Assembly: GCA_018398585.1 (NCBI GenBank)
Contig: JAGTTD010000001.1
Location: 12,154,501-12,218,500, forward strand
From: Simmondsia chinensis
Taxonomy: Eukaryota > Streptophyta > Magnoliopsida > Caryophyllales > Simmondsiaceae
DNA length: 64,000 bases
Direction: 5' to 3'
A program made the position numbers and the translations under genes. The notes beneath the pieces are model-generated. The model worked only from the letters and a program-made list of their open reading frames with translations, made no database searches and had not been told where the DNA came from. Each line of letters opens with the position of its first letter. Position 1 is the first letter of the stretch. Shown one piece after another: positions 1 to 9,315 of the stretch.

Positions 1-189
1 CCAGTCATGTATGGCTGTAATCTTCCCCTCACCAGTTGTTATGCTGTCCTGGATACAACGAACCCAAGAAAGGTCACTTTGTCTCTCATGCACTCGCACT
101 TCTAAAAGGCGGCAAACAAACGTTGGGATCTCAAAGCACTAAGAACTTCCTCTATATGCCAAATATGCTCGACATGATCCCGGCTATAA

Positions 190-295
190 ATCAAGATGTC
201 ATAAAAATAGACAACGACGAACTTCCCAATGAAATGATGCAGATCAAGATGTCATAAAAATAGACAATGATGAACTTCCCAATGAAAGGATGTAG
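190..295. repeat. 53-bp tandem duplication inside RT
   Basis: Positions 190-242 and 243-295 are near-identical direct repeats starting ATCAAGATGTCATAAAAATA. The unit is not a multiple of three, so it breaks the RT frame. Both copies carry the D-to-Y change of the catalytic box, so that change came before the duplication. Confidence 0.85.
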
Positions 296-736
296 TACCT
301 GATTCATAAACCTCATGAACATGCTTGGCGCATTGGACAATTCGAATGGCATGACCAACCACTCGTAAAGCCCCTCTCTAGTCTTGAAGGTGGTTTTCCA
401 CTCATCTCCTAGTGAATTACGAATTTGGTGGTACCCGATATTCAAATCAAGTTTGGTGAACACCTTTGAGCTCTGTAACTGATCAAGCAAGTAATCTAAT
501 CTCGAAATAGGGAATCGATAGCATACCGTGATCTTGTTGATTTCCCTACTGTCATCACCCATACGCCAACTCCCATCCCTCTTTGGCGTCAATAGAGCTG
601 GTACATTACAAGGACTCAAGCTCTCCCTAATAAAACCTCTGGCGAATAGCTCCTCCACTTGACACCTCAGCTCCTCATGCTCAGCTGGACTCATTTGGTA
701 ATGAGGGGAATTCGGTGAAGAAGCATCCGGAACCAA
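191..736 (-). pseudogene. Gypsy reverse transcriptase fragment
   Basis: Reverse transcriptase palm and fingers of element 1, about 180 residues. Family blocks visible in order: the [19 protein letters not shown] region, [10 protein letters not shown], the palm block [32 protein letters not shown], and the catalytic box near 205-220. That box reads VYFYDILI where element 2 has VYFDDILI, so one catalytic aspartate is tyrosine. A 53-bp tandem duplication (190-242 and 243-295) covers the box and shifts the frame. The substrate-side motif usually read as C-V-D-Y-R is also changed (G-D-D-S-R). The enzyme would copy element RNA to DNA in the cytoplasmic particle; this copy cannot. Confidence 0.88.
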
Positions 737-1387
737 GACAATGGGGGTGTTGGATGTCTCTTAATGGTGGGAGTGTAGCAGACAACTCTTCTGGGAATAG
801 GTCAGCGTATTCCTTCAACAAGGTGGCAACTTCACTCGGTATGCACCTCGAACTGACATTGCTCTCCTTCCCAATCAACACAAACACAATCCTGGTGTTG
901 CCAACCTCCTTGGGAAAGATGGCGGGTCCTTGTGTGTTTGGGTGTTGAGCTACTAAAAATTGCGGCACTTCTTCCTTTTTGGGTAACAAGATGATCTTGG
1001 TCCCCTCAAACACGAAGCTATATGTGTTTTTTCTCCTGTCATGAACAACACTCCTATCATATTTATGTGGGCCCCCTAATAGCAGATGGCACGTGTCCAT
1101 GGTGAAAATGTCACACCAAAACTCGTCCTTATACTTCTCCCCAATTAAAGAATTCACCAAGCAACATTTTGAAACTATTACCTGGTTTCCCTTCTCAGCC
1201 ATGAAAATTTGTAAGGATTTGGATGTGCCTCTATCTTCAATCCCAACTTGGCGATGGCATCTTCAGATATAACGTTCTCACAGCTGCCCGAGTCAATGAC
1301 CATGCGGCACACCCTACCGCCAATGGTGCATGTAGTATGGAAGATGTTATTCCTCAGCCATCCATCCCCATGATCTTCTCTAGGCAT
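681..1387 (-). pseudogene. Gypsy protease and protease-RT linker, frameshifted
   Basis: Two overlapping minus-strand segments (1178-1387 and 681-1202) encode the aspartic protease and the linker to RT. The first contains the active-site block VIDSGSCENVIS, matching VTDSGSCENVIS of element 2. The second contains the continuation (KGNQVIVSKCC, DTCHLLLGGPHKYDRSVVHD, RRKNTYSFVFEG). They overlap by about 25 bases in different frames, so a frameshift separates them. In an active element the protease would cut the Gag-Pol polyprotein inside the particle. Confidence 0.82.
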
Positions 1388-2560
1388 GAATCAAGCTCAC
1401 CTGACCACCAATATGCCCCTCGTCACCTGTCACGACATCTTCTTCTAATGTCGCCATTTCATCTTGGACATCTTCCTCAATGGTCACACCGTCTTCTCCC
1501 TTTGGTTCGTCAATGAAAAGAGCTTGACCAGGCTAGTCACCCTTTCGGCAGTCAGCAGCACGATGACTAACTTACCCACACTTAAAGCTGCATGTCCTTG
1601 ACGAACCTGCTAAGCCTTAAGTAAACTACTTCACAGTGTTAGCGGCTAGTAGTCGGTTCTGTGCACCCTAAGTTTGCGGTACTCATGTTTGGTCTCTACT
1701 GCCAGCTTGTACCCCCAGGTCCCGCCATCTTGGCATCGCCTCTGCTGTCGTTCTATGTTTACAGCTCTTTGACTCGCCTCAGAAACATAAAAGATGTTGA
1801 ACTTGTTCAACATGTCTTGTATGGATTCCCTCAATCTGCCTTTGTAATGATCCGCCAATTGCTCCCCGGTTTCAGACATTCCTGGCCACTAGCGAGTAAA
1901 ACTTTGCCGTGTACTCCTCCATAGACCTAGAGAGTTGTCATAATCCTTGTAGGCGCTGGTACATCATCCTGGCATGATTGTGAAGTAAGAAGGCGCTTCT
2001 CATGTGTTTCTTCATCTTTTTCCAAGATTCTATCTATGTCTTCTCTGGCGAAACCAAATTTTATTTAGCTGATGCCACCAAGCAGCTGCCCTACCCCGTA
2101 ACCGAGCAGCGACGAGCAGTGCCTGTTTGCTCTCCGGCACTTCTCTGAACTCAAGAATATCTTCAGTGGTGACAAGCCAATCTAAAATCTCTTCTGGGCA
2201 TCCTCCTCCATTAAACTCAAGAATTTCAACTCGAAAGCCAGATTCCCACCTTCGATCGTCATAGTCCTTGGTGTCTCCGGTGTTGGGCCTATGGCGCCTT
2301 GGCCTGGGATCCGGTAGCTCCTCGTCCGGGAATGGATTTTGGAAGCTCCGTCTCCTTTGCTGTTGCACCGGGTGTTAATGGGCATTAGGGCTAGGTTCCC
2401 AGTGCAAGATCGGGATTCGCCCCCATTTGAATCAAGCAACTATCGATTCGTCAGAATTTCTCCTCCAACTCCTCTATCCTCCTCTCGTCTTTCTGTTGAC
2501 GATCGCGGTCATAAATGTCTACGACTGCGGTGTTCCTTTATCGTCCACGGGCCATCTCAG
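1388..2560 (-). pseudogene. Gypsy gag remnant
   Basis: Decayed capsid gene of element 1. Positions 2030-2368 keep the conserved gag core (DDRRWESGFRVEILEFNGGG, EEILDWLVTTEDILEFREVP, LVAARLRGRAAAWWHQL), which aligns well with gag of element 2. Positions 1646-1879 carry the later block (LADHYKGRLRESIQDMLNKF). Stops and frame changes lie between them. No intact zinc knuckle is readable, although the element 2 counterpart has one. Confidence 0.8.
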
Positions 2561-2572
2561 AAATCATTTTGA

Positions 2573-2584
2573 GCTTTAATACCA
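2573..2584 (-). other. Primer-binding site, initiator tRNA-Met type
   Basis: On the minus strand the sequence just inside the LTR reads TGGTATTAAAGC, matching the common plant primer site TGGTATCAGAGC (complement of the initiator tRNA-Met 3' end) at 10 of 12 positions. It sits 2 bases from the LTR, where minus-strand DNA synthesis would start. Confidence 0.75.
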
Positions 2585-2586
2585 AC

Positions 2587-2995
2587 TGATGCAGCGCGTA
2601 GTGGAAGAATTAGGGCTACGGGAAGGTTCAACAACCTTCCCTTTTCTTTTATTAATCTCGTAATAAAAATTAAAGGGGAATATTAAGCTCGATTCTCACC
2701 ACCCGAGAAAAGAGGTTCAAAATATGAATGGAAATTTGGAAAACTTAATTAACTCTAAACCCTAGCTTCCCTATCCCTTATATAGAGGAGACACTAAAAG
2801 ACTAATAAGGAAAGAAGTCAAAATAAAGCATAAAAGGAAAGAAATCAAAAGCAAAAAGGAAAGAAATCAAGCTGAATCAAAATTGAATTCAAAATTCATG
2901 AGCCTCACCTTGATTCTCGCCTACGCCTACGCCGTGCCTTTGCCTAACCTTCCGCCAAGCCTTGACGGCCTGCTTCATCCTCGCCGGCTACATCA
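2587..2995 (-). repeat. 5' LTR of gypsy element 1
   Basis: About 409 bp, starting TGATGCAGC and ending CTACATCA on the plus strand. Its ends resemble those of the element 2 LTRs (TGATGCAGC...GCTGCATCA), and the first 60 bases are recognisably related. A TATA-like CCTTATATAGAGG is at about 2776. Confidence 0.85.
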
Positions 2996-3083
2996 ATACA
3001 TAATATGGCAAGTAAGACAATAATACCTAGAATAAAAGCTATGCTCGTGGAATATAAAAACAAAATGAATAATTTAAGATATA

Positions 3084-3404
3084 GTACTATAATATACAAA
3101 TACAAAGTTATTTAATACCAATTCTCAGTGGAGAAAGAATGCCAAGGCCGTAATGCAAATTCTCCCAACGACGTAGTGCTATACAATACTTGATTCCCAT
3201 TCCTTCCTGATATCCTACACAATACTTGATTCCCATTCCTTCCTAATATCCTATCATTTCTATCATTTTTTTATTCTTTTTAATTAAAATACATCAACTT
3301 ATGTATCTTGTTATTAATTAAGGACTTACCGATTAGCTAATTTGACATCTAATATACACAATGTGGTACTTATTTGGTTCAAAAATAATATCACATAACT
3401 CCCT
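3084..3404. repeat. 321-bp direct repeat, left copy (flank of gypsy element 2)
   Basis: Starts GTACTATAATATAC and ends CATAACTCCCT exactly at the left LTR of element 2. A copy of the same length sits at 8605-8925, starting exactly at the other LTR end. By eye there are about nine differences (about 97 percent identity). Inside is a short tandem repeat (CAATACTTGATTCCCATTCC twice, about 3185-3251). No coding signal. Confidence 0.92.
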
Positions 3405-3839
3405 TGATGCAGCGCGTGATGGGAAATTAAGGGGGACGGGAAGGTTCAACGGCCTTCCCTTTGTATTTTATTAAAACTGATAATAAAAATAACAAGAGGC
3501 GAATAAACTTGTTTTCTCATAGGTAGAGAAATCGAGGTTACAAAAGGAACAAAATAATTTATTGGAATTCTAAATTGGATGGTCCAAAGCCTAAACCCCT
3601 CTCTTCCTTTTATAGGGAAGATTAAGGATTTAAATCTACTAAAATTAAGGAAATAAAATCAAAATCTAAATAAAATCTGAAATTAAATTAGATAAGTAAA
3701 ACACCTAAACTTTCCTAAAAATAAAGTTAAGCACAATGGCTTCAAGCTTGACGGTCTCCCGGTCCTTCTACCGCTCTGCTTGGCATCACGCCAAGTTCAT
3801 CCTGTCGCCAAGCTTGGCGCTACTCAGCCCGCTGCATCA
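3405..3839 (-). repeat. 3' LTR of gypsy element 2
   Basis: 435 bp, TGATGCAGC...GCTGCATCA with 9-bp inverted ends. Near-identical to 8169-8604. The last pol codons overlap its inner end (coding stops at about 3824). Confidence 0.93.
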
Positions 3840-5089
3840 TCCTCCCCGGGTTGGAAGGAATTCGTCCTCAAATCTAACTGGGGATCAACCTTGTCATTTT
3901 TCCCAAAGTACGGGCTGAGATGTTTGACGTTGAAAACATCGGAAGTTCGCATTCCAGGCGGGAGCTGTAGGCTGTAAGTGTTGTCGTTAATTTTCTCAAG
4001 AACCACAAGCGGACCTATCTTTCGTGCTGAGAGCTTATTATACTCCCGAGCTGGGAATCGTTCTCGTGTTAAGATAGCCGAAGCCTTCCCGCCAACTTGA
4101 AAGTGAACACCTCGCCGCCTACTATCACGGTCATCCTTGTACTTGGCGTTAGCCTTCAATAACCACCCCCTTGTCTGTTCATGAATATCCTGAAGGGAAG
4201 ATATGAAGTCTTCTGCCTTGCCATGAGGATGCACCAAGTCTGCAACTGGCGCCAAGTCAATAGGAGCTCGTGGAATGAACCCATAGACAACTTGGAACGG
4301 TGTGAACCCCGTTCTTCGGTTTATTGAACTGTTGTAGGCGAATTCAGCTTGGTGAAGCTTCTGTGTCCAACTCTTGGGGTTTTCTGCAGCCAAACATCAG
4401 TGTATGTTCCCTAAGAAATGATTGGTGACCTCAATCTGACCATCGGTCTGCAGGTGATAGACCGTGCTGAAGGAAAGTGTGGTGTTGGCCAACTTCCAAA
4501 GGCTGCAACAGAAATGGTTGATGAACCGGACGTCTCTATCAGACACAATGCTGGACAGTAAGCCATGGAGCTTGTAAATGTCCTTGAAGTAAAGACTTGC
4601 AACATAGGTGGCATCTGCGGCTTTCTTGCATCCAATGAAGTGAGCCATTTTTGAAATTCGATCAACAACAACAAAAATGGAATTAAGTCCGCCAACTATT
4701 CGCGGTAACCCCAAAATGAAGTCCATGCTCACATCCGTCCACGGTTGATCGGGTACCGGTAATGGTAAGTAGAGTCCCACGTTCGTCTTCCCTCCTTTAG
4801 AAATCTAACAAGTGCGGCATCGCTTAACAAACCTTTCAACCTCTTTGCGGATTGTGGGCCAGAAATAAGTGGCGGTAATGAGCTTTAACGTATTATCTCT
4901 ACCAACATGCCCAGCGTTATGCTTCTCTTTTATTATCTTCTGTCGCCAACTGGAGCTCGATACACACAGCTGGTTCCCCTTAAACAAATATCCGTCATGG
5001 ATCGAATAATCCTGTACTGGGCCAAATTGGGCATCATGCCAAATGCTGCTGAAGGTTGGATCATCACGGTACAAATCCTTGAAATGCAC
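3824..5089 (-). pseudogene. Gypsy integrase, interrupted
   Basis: Integrase of element 2 in three open segments (4805-5089, 4397-4780, 3824-4393) separated by single stops. The first has the zinc-binding H-H-C-C pattern (HNAGH, then KRCRTC). The second holds the catalytic core with acidic residues in DVSMDF, VSDRDVRF and DGQIEVTN, so the D-D-E triad is kept. The third is the C-terminal part (WTQKLHQAEFAYNSS, FQVVYGFIPRAP, FNVKHLSPYF, ending NSFQPGEDDA). The protein would insert element DNA into the chromosome. The stops (after KRCRTC and after FLGNIH) mean that no full product can be made. Confidence 0.88.
3840..3852 (-). other. Polypurine tract of gypsy element 2
   Basis: On the minus strand CCCGGGGAGGA directly precedes the TGATGCAGC of the 3' LTR. 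This is the expected place and composition of the plus-strand primer, and it fixes the element's orientation. Confidence 0.75.
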
Positions 5090-5092
5090 AAA

Positions 5093-5803
5093 CTAGGTAA
5101 CTTCAGTCTTGCATTGCGTTAAGACCATGGTTCTTCTGCTTAAGGCGTCAGCCACCTTATTCATCGCGCCAGAAGTGTGTTTGATTGAAAAGTGGAAGAG
5201 TTGGATGAAACCCGCCCACTTGGCATGCCTCTCTGACAACTTCCCTTGACTATTGATAAATTTCAGGGCTATGTTGTCTGAGTATAAAATCAACTCAATG
5301 TCACTGACCAAAGCATAAAACTCTAAGTCGTATGTAGAATATCTCAACTTACTTCCATGAAGCTTCTCACTGAAGAAAGCAACCGGTCTTCCTTCTTGAC
5401 TTAAGGCGGTGCCAATACCAACTTTTGAAGCATCAGTGTGTAGCTCAAACGTCTTCTGAAAGTCAGGTAATGCCAACACTGGGGCTATTGTCAGCTTTTC
5501 CTTGATAATGGCGAAAGCAGATGCAGCTTCAGGCGTCCAAACAAAAGACCCTTTTTTGAGGCAATCTGTGATAGGAACCACGATGGAGCTGAAGCCAGGA
5601 ACGAAGCGCCTGTAGAATGATGCCAGTCCATGGAAGCTTCGTGCTTCGCTAACGATTTTTGGTGGTGGCCAGTCACGGATAGCTGCAACTTTACCTTCAT
5701 CAGCCGAAATACCATCCTTGGAAATAATGAAGCCAAGGAAGGTCACCTTCTCCCTCATAAACTCACACTTTTTCAATGTTGCGAACAAACTCTGACTTCT
5801 CAA
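5093..5803 (-). pseudogene. Gypsy RT thumb and RNase H, internal deletion
   Basis: One open stretch of 236 residues: RT connection (KKCEFMREKVTFLGFIIS, the SFHGLASFYRRFV block), then RNase H starting FELHTDASKVGIG with the first catalytic aspartate, LSQEGRPVAFFSEKL, and LYSDNIALKFINSQ with a later one. Between YALV and ILYSDN the family usually has about 25 residues; here there are only about six (SDIEL), so roughly a dozen or more appear to be missing. RNase H would remove the RNA template strand. The frame is joined to RT upstream through a stop near 5836. Confidence 0.85.
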
Positions 5804-5836
5804 CGTAAGAAGAACCTCTCTGAATTGATTGATGTG

Positions 5837-6364
5837 CTAAGTACGGTTACGACTATAAATTAAAATGTCATCAAAATAAACGACGACAAACTTGCCAATG
5901 AACGGACATAATACCTGATTCATGAACCTCGTGAAGGCACTAGGCGCGTTGGAGAGACCAAACTGCATAACCAACCACTCATAGAGACCTTCTCTTGTCT
6001 TGAAGGCAGTCTTCCATTCATCCTCGGGAAATATTCCTATCTGATGGTAGCCACTCTTGAGGTCCAGCTTGGTGAATACCTTGGCACTTTGTAATTGGTC
6101 CAACAGATCAACCAGTCTTGGAATGGGGAATCGGTATCATACTGTTATCTTGTTGATAGCCTGCTATCCACACACATACGCCAACTCCCATCCTTCTTTG
6201 GTGTCAGTGAGGCTGGAACAGCGCAAGGACTTAAGCTTTCCCTGATGAAACCCCTGGCAAGTAACTCCTCAACTTGGCGCCTGAGCTCTTCATGCTCAAA
6301 GGGACTCATGCGGTAATGGAGTTTGTTTGGGAGGGAGGCGCCAGGGACCAAATCGATTTTGTGC
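5837..6364 (-). pseudogene. Gypsy reverse transcriptase, frameshifted
   Basis: RT fingers and palm of element 2 in two segments, 6145-6351 ([34 protein letters not shown]) and 5837-6103 ([48 protein letters not shown]). The catalytic Y-F-D-D box is intact, unlike element 1. A small frame change and a stop lie near 6105-6160, in the CVDSR-AINKIT region. Apart from these breaks the sequence is well conserved. Confidence 0.88.
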
Positions 6365-6568
6365 TAAATATCACGCAAAGGCAGCAATGTGGCCGGTAAT
6401 TCATCTAGGAACACATCAGCAAATTCCTTTAGTAGAGGCAAGATCTCTCTTGGCGGCTTGTCAGACACACTATCAACTTTCATTTCCAATCAGAATGAAC
6501 ACATCCTTGGTGTCGCCAACTTCTTTGGCAAACATGGTGTGCCCCTGCACATTGGGGTGTTGAGCGGG

Positions 6569-8134
6569 TCAAAGTACCGTTTTCATTCTTTCATACATGA
6601 AACTGTACGTGTTTCTCCGTCCATCATGCACAGCTCCTTGATCATATTGCCAAGGACGCCCTAAGAGTAGGTGACATGCGTCCATGGCAACTACATCGCA
6701 CCGTACTCCCTCCTTGTATCTTGGTCCTATTGAGAAATTCACGAAACATCGTTTGGAAACCGTCACCTGATTACCCTTCTTCAGCCAAGATAGATAGTAT
6801 GGCTGAGGATGGGCTTCAGTCTTTAACGCCAATTTGCTAACTGCCTCCTCGGAGATGACGTTTTCACAGCTTCCTGAGTCTGTAACCACACGGCAAACTT
6901 TCCAACCAATAGTACAGGTCGTTTGGAAGATATGGTTCCTGAACCAGCTGTCTCCTTGTTCATTCCTTGGCGTGAGGTAGACACGCCTAATGACAAGACA
7001 TTGACCCTCGTCTCCTATAATGGGGTCCTCTCCTTGTTCCGCCAAATCCTCTTGGCCATTTTCTTCAATGGCCTCGTCTTCTTCTTCAGCAGGCTCGTTA
7101 ATGAGAAGAGCCTTACCCGGTCTGTCTCCCTTTCGGCATTCGGAGGCACGGTGACTTATTTCTCCGCACTTAAAGCAACGCATACGAGACGAACCGCCTG
7201 CCTCTTGATTAACCTGCTTTCCAATAAAAACAGGAGGGGCTCTGTTTTGGGCGTTTTGATTCTGAGTTGGCGGTACCCGGTTTTGATCCCTATCGCCTGC
7301 TTGTGTGTACTCGGTCATGCCAGAAGGGCGGAGCCTTTGTTGTTGTTCCACGTTCACGGCTCTCTGAGATGCCTCCGCCACAGTAAAGATATCAAACATG
7401 TTGAGTACGTCTTGGATGGACTCTCTTAGGCCACTAATAAAGCGATCTGCTAGCTTTTCTTCAGACTCTGCCAAGTCGTTCCTGGCGACTAGGGAGTTGA
7501 ACTCAACAGTGTAGTCTTCAACAGACTTGGAACCTTGGCATAACCCTTGAAGGTGTTTGTACAAAATCCGTGCATGATTGTACGGTAAGAAGGAGCTACG
7601 AAGGTGTTTCTTCATCTTCTCCCACGTTTCAATCTTCGACTTTCCTTGCCTGAACCGGGTTTGTTTCAGTTGGTGCCACGAGGCGGCAGCTCTGCCCCGA
7701 AGGCGGGTAGCAACGAGCGACGCCTGTTTTCTTTCCGGTATCTCTCTAAACTCAAGGACTTCCTCGACGGCTACTAGCCAATCTAAGAACTCCTCTGGAC
7801 GTCCTCCTCCATTGAACTCCGGTATTTTGATCCGAAGCCCGGATTCCCACCTCCGATCATCACGATCTTCACCACGACACTGTTGACGTCTGGGCCTTAG
7901 GTCCGGTTGGTCTTCATGGAAGAAAGGGTTCATAAAGGGGTTATCCTCGTCTTCACCATTCACGCCAGGTGAAGGGTGGCGTTGGTGCCTCGCTTCACCC
8001 ATTTGGACCAAGTGTTGCTCGATCTGCCGGAATCTCTCTTCCAATTCCTCAAATCTCCTCTCGTGCTGCTGGTGGCGATCTTGGTCGGTAACGTCTTCCA
8101 CGGTGGCATTCCTTGGACGTCTACCAAAGGCCAT
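6569..8134 (-). CDS. Gypsy Gag-protease ORF (element 2)
   Basis: Open reading frame of about 521 residues from the ATG at 8134; the track's longer form begins at an upstream TTG, but MAFGRRPRNA is the more natural start. Order: coiled-coil-like charged N-terminus (ERRFEELEERFRQIEQHL), gag core (WESGLRIKIPEFNGG, FLDWLVAVEEVLEFREIP, RLRGRAAASWHQL), a zinc knuckle CFKCGEISHRASEC (C-X2-C-X4-H-X4-C) near residue 315, and aspartic protease with TDSGSCENVIS near residue 418. Gag packages element RNA and the protease matures the polyprotein. The ORF ends before RT at a stop; in the family Gag-Pol is usually one frame, so this is probably a disabling mutation. Confidence 0.88.
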   Translation of the reverse strand: MAFGRRPRNATVEDVTDQDRHQQHERRFEELEERFRQIEQHLVQMGEARHQRHPSPGVNGEDEDNPFMNPFFHEDQPDLRPRRQQCRGEDRDDRRWESGLRIKIPEFNGGGRPEEFLDWLVAVEEVLEFREIPERKQASLVATRLRGRAAASWHQLKQTRFRQGKSKIETWEKMKKHLRSSFLPYNHARILYKHLQGLCQGSKSVEDYTVEFNSLVARNDLAESEEKLADRFISGLRESIQDVLNMFDIFTVAEASQRAVNVEQQQRLRPSGMTEYTQAGDRDQNRVPPTQNQNAQNRAPPVFIGKQVNQEAGGSSRMRCFKCGEISHRASECRKGDRPGKALLINEPAEEEDEAIEENGQEDLAEQGEDPIIGDEGQCLVIRRVYLTPRNEQGDSWFRNHIFQTTCTIGWKVCRVVTDSGSCENVISEEAVSKLALKTEAHPQPYYLSWLKKGNQVTVSKRCFVNFSIGPRYKEGVRCDVVAMDACHLLLGRPWQYDQGAVHDGRRNTYSFMYERMKTVL

Positions 8135-8154
8135 CGTTACAAGAAGCAAACCGT

Positions 8155-8166
8155 GCTCTGATACTA
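8155..8166 (-). other. Primer-binding site, initiator tRNA-Met type
   Basis: Minus strand TAGTATCAGAGC, matching TGGTATCAGAGC at 11 of 12 positions, 2 bases inside the 5' LTR of element 2. Confidence 0.8.
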
Positions 8167-8168
8167 GA

Positions 8169-8604
8169 TGATGCAGCGTGTGATGGGAAATTAAGGGGGA
8201 CGGAAAGGTTCAACGGCCTTCCCTTCGTATTTTATTGAAACTGATAATAAAAATAATAAAGAGGCGAATAAACTCGTTTTATCATTGGTCGAGAAATCGA
8301 GGTTACAAAAGGAACAAAATAATTTATTAGACTTCTAAATTGGATGATCCAAAGCCTAACCCCCTCTCTTCCTTTTATAGGGAAGATTAAGGATCTAAAT
8401 CTACTAAAATTAAGGAAATAAAATTAAAATCTGAATAAAATCTAGAATTAAATTAGATAAGTAAAACATCTAAACTTTCCTAAAAATAAGGCTAAACACA
8501 ACGGCTTCAAGCTTGACGGTTTCCCGGTCCTTCTACCGCTCTGCTTTGCGTCACGCCAAGTTCATCCTGCCGCCAAACTTGGCGCTACTCAGCCCGCTGC
8601 ATCA
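8169..8604 (-). repeat. 5' LTR of gypsy element 2
   Basis: 436 bp, TGATGCAGC...GCTGCATCA, paired with 3405-3839. CCTTTTATAGGG near 8372 is a TATA-like site on either strand. Confidence 0.93.
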
Positions 8605-8925
8605 GTACTATAATATACAAATACAAAGTTATTTAATACCAATTCTCAGTGGAGAAAGAATGCCAAGGCCGTAATGCAAATTCTCCCAACGACATAGTGC
8701 CATGCAATACTTGATTCCCAATCCTTCCTGATATCCTACACAATACTTGATTCCCATTCCTTCCTGATATCCTATCATTTCTATCATTTTTTTTTTCTTT
8801 TTAATTAAAATACATCAACTTAGGTATCTTGTTATTAATTAAGGACTTACCGATTAGCTACTTTGACATCTAATATACACAATGTGGTACTTATTCGGTT
8901 CAAAAATAATATCACATAACTCCCT
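8605..8925. repeat. 321-bp direct repeat, right copy
   Basis: Same length as 3084-3404 and about 97 percent identical. Starts GTACTATAAT at the LTR end and finishes CATAACTCCCT, followed by TGATTGAAATTTGG, which should be the continuation of the uninterrupted locus. Confidence 0.92.
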
Positions 8926-9315
8926 TGATTGAAATTTGGAGACTTTTTGCCATTAAATACTGACATAAAACACATATTCAATAGTATACATGTGCCATCC
9001 GGGTGATTCTTTATCGGAAAAAATTGATGCGGTACTTGATCACGACATTATGTGAGTACTTGCCACTAAAATCCAACAATTTTGTTTTTGAAAATGATGT
9101 AACTCGTACATATCACAAAAATTACATATCACACCAACATTTTATACAACAATGTTTAGAATTTGACAAGAATTCTATCGATTTTGGTAAAAGATAATAC
9201 AATGATACTTTTAAACTATTGAATGCCTCATTCAATATACTAAACATTAAAATATCTAACTAACAAACCCACAAATCACAAGTAGTTCAATGATGAATCT
9301 CCAAATGCATTTATA
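8926..9315. other. Intergenic / 3' flank of the NPF gene
   Basis: AT-rich DNA between the repeat and the stop codon of the transporter gene. It should contain that gene's 3' UTR and poly(A) site, but I see no convincing AATAAA on the minus strand. No other feature seen. Confidence 0.5.

Larger units (their letters stand above)
1..2995 (-). mobile_element. Ty3/gypsy element 1, partial (3' end outside window)
   Basis: Minus-strand LTR retrotransposon read from its 5' LTR (2587-2995) leftwards through gag, protease and reverse transcriptase to the window edge. A primer-binding site lies next to the LTR, and the domain order PR then RT fits Ty3/gypsy. The proteins resemble those of element 2 (3405-8604), and both LTRs open with TGATGCAGC, so the two belong to related families. 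Frame changes, stops and a tandem duplication in RT show that it is dead. The 3' LTR and integrase would lie left of the window. Confidence 0.9.
3405..8604 (-). mobile_element. Ty3/gypsy chromovirus-like element 2, near complete
   Basis: 5.2-kb minus-strand element with both LTRs (3405-3839 and 8169-8604), tRNA-Met primer site, purine tract, and gag-PR-RT-RNaseH-IN in order. The LTRs differ at roughly 20-25 positions by eye. The pol frame extends past the purine tract into the 3' LTR and I see no chromodomain; both traits recall the CRM branch of chromoviruses, which is inference only. The 5-bp flanks do not match (TCCCT left, GTACT right); instead 321-bp repeats flank it. Scattered stops in pol indicate a dead copy, although gag-PR is still open. 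Confidence 0.93.

Noticed and set aside
6923..7429. 168-codon plus-strand ORF
   Set aside because: Shadow of the gypsy gag-protease frame on the opposite strand.
1..8604. Endogenous pararetrovirus origin of the RT sequences
   Set aside because: LTR pairs, tRNA primer site, purine tract and an integrase with D-D-E show LTR retrotransposons; no movement-protein or coat-type domains seen.
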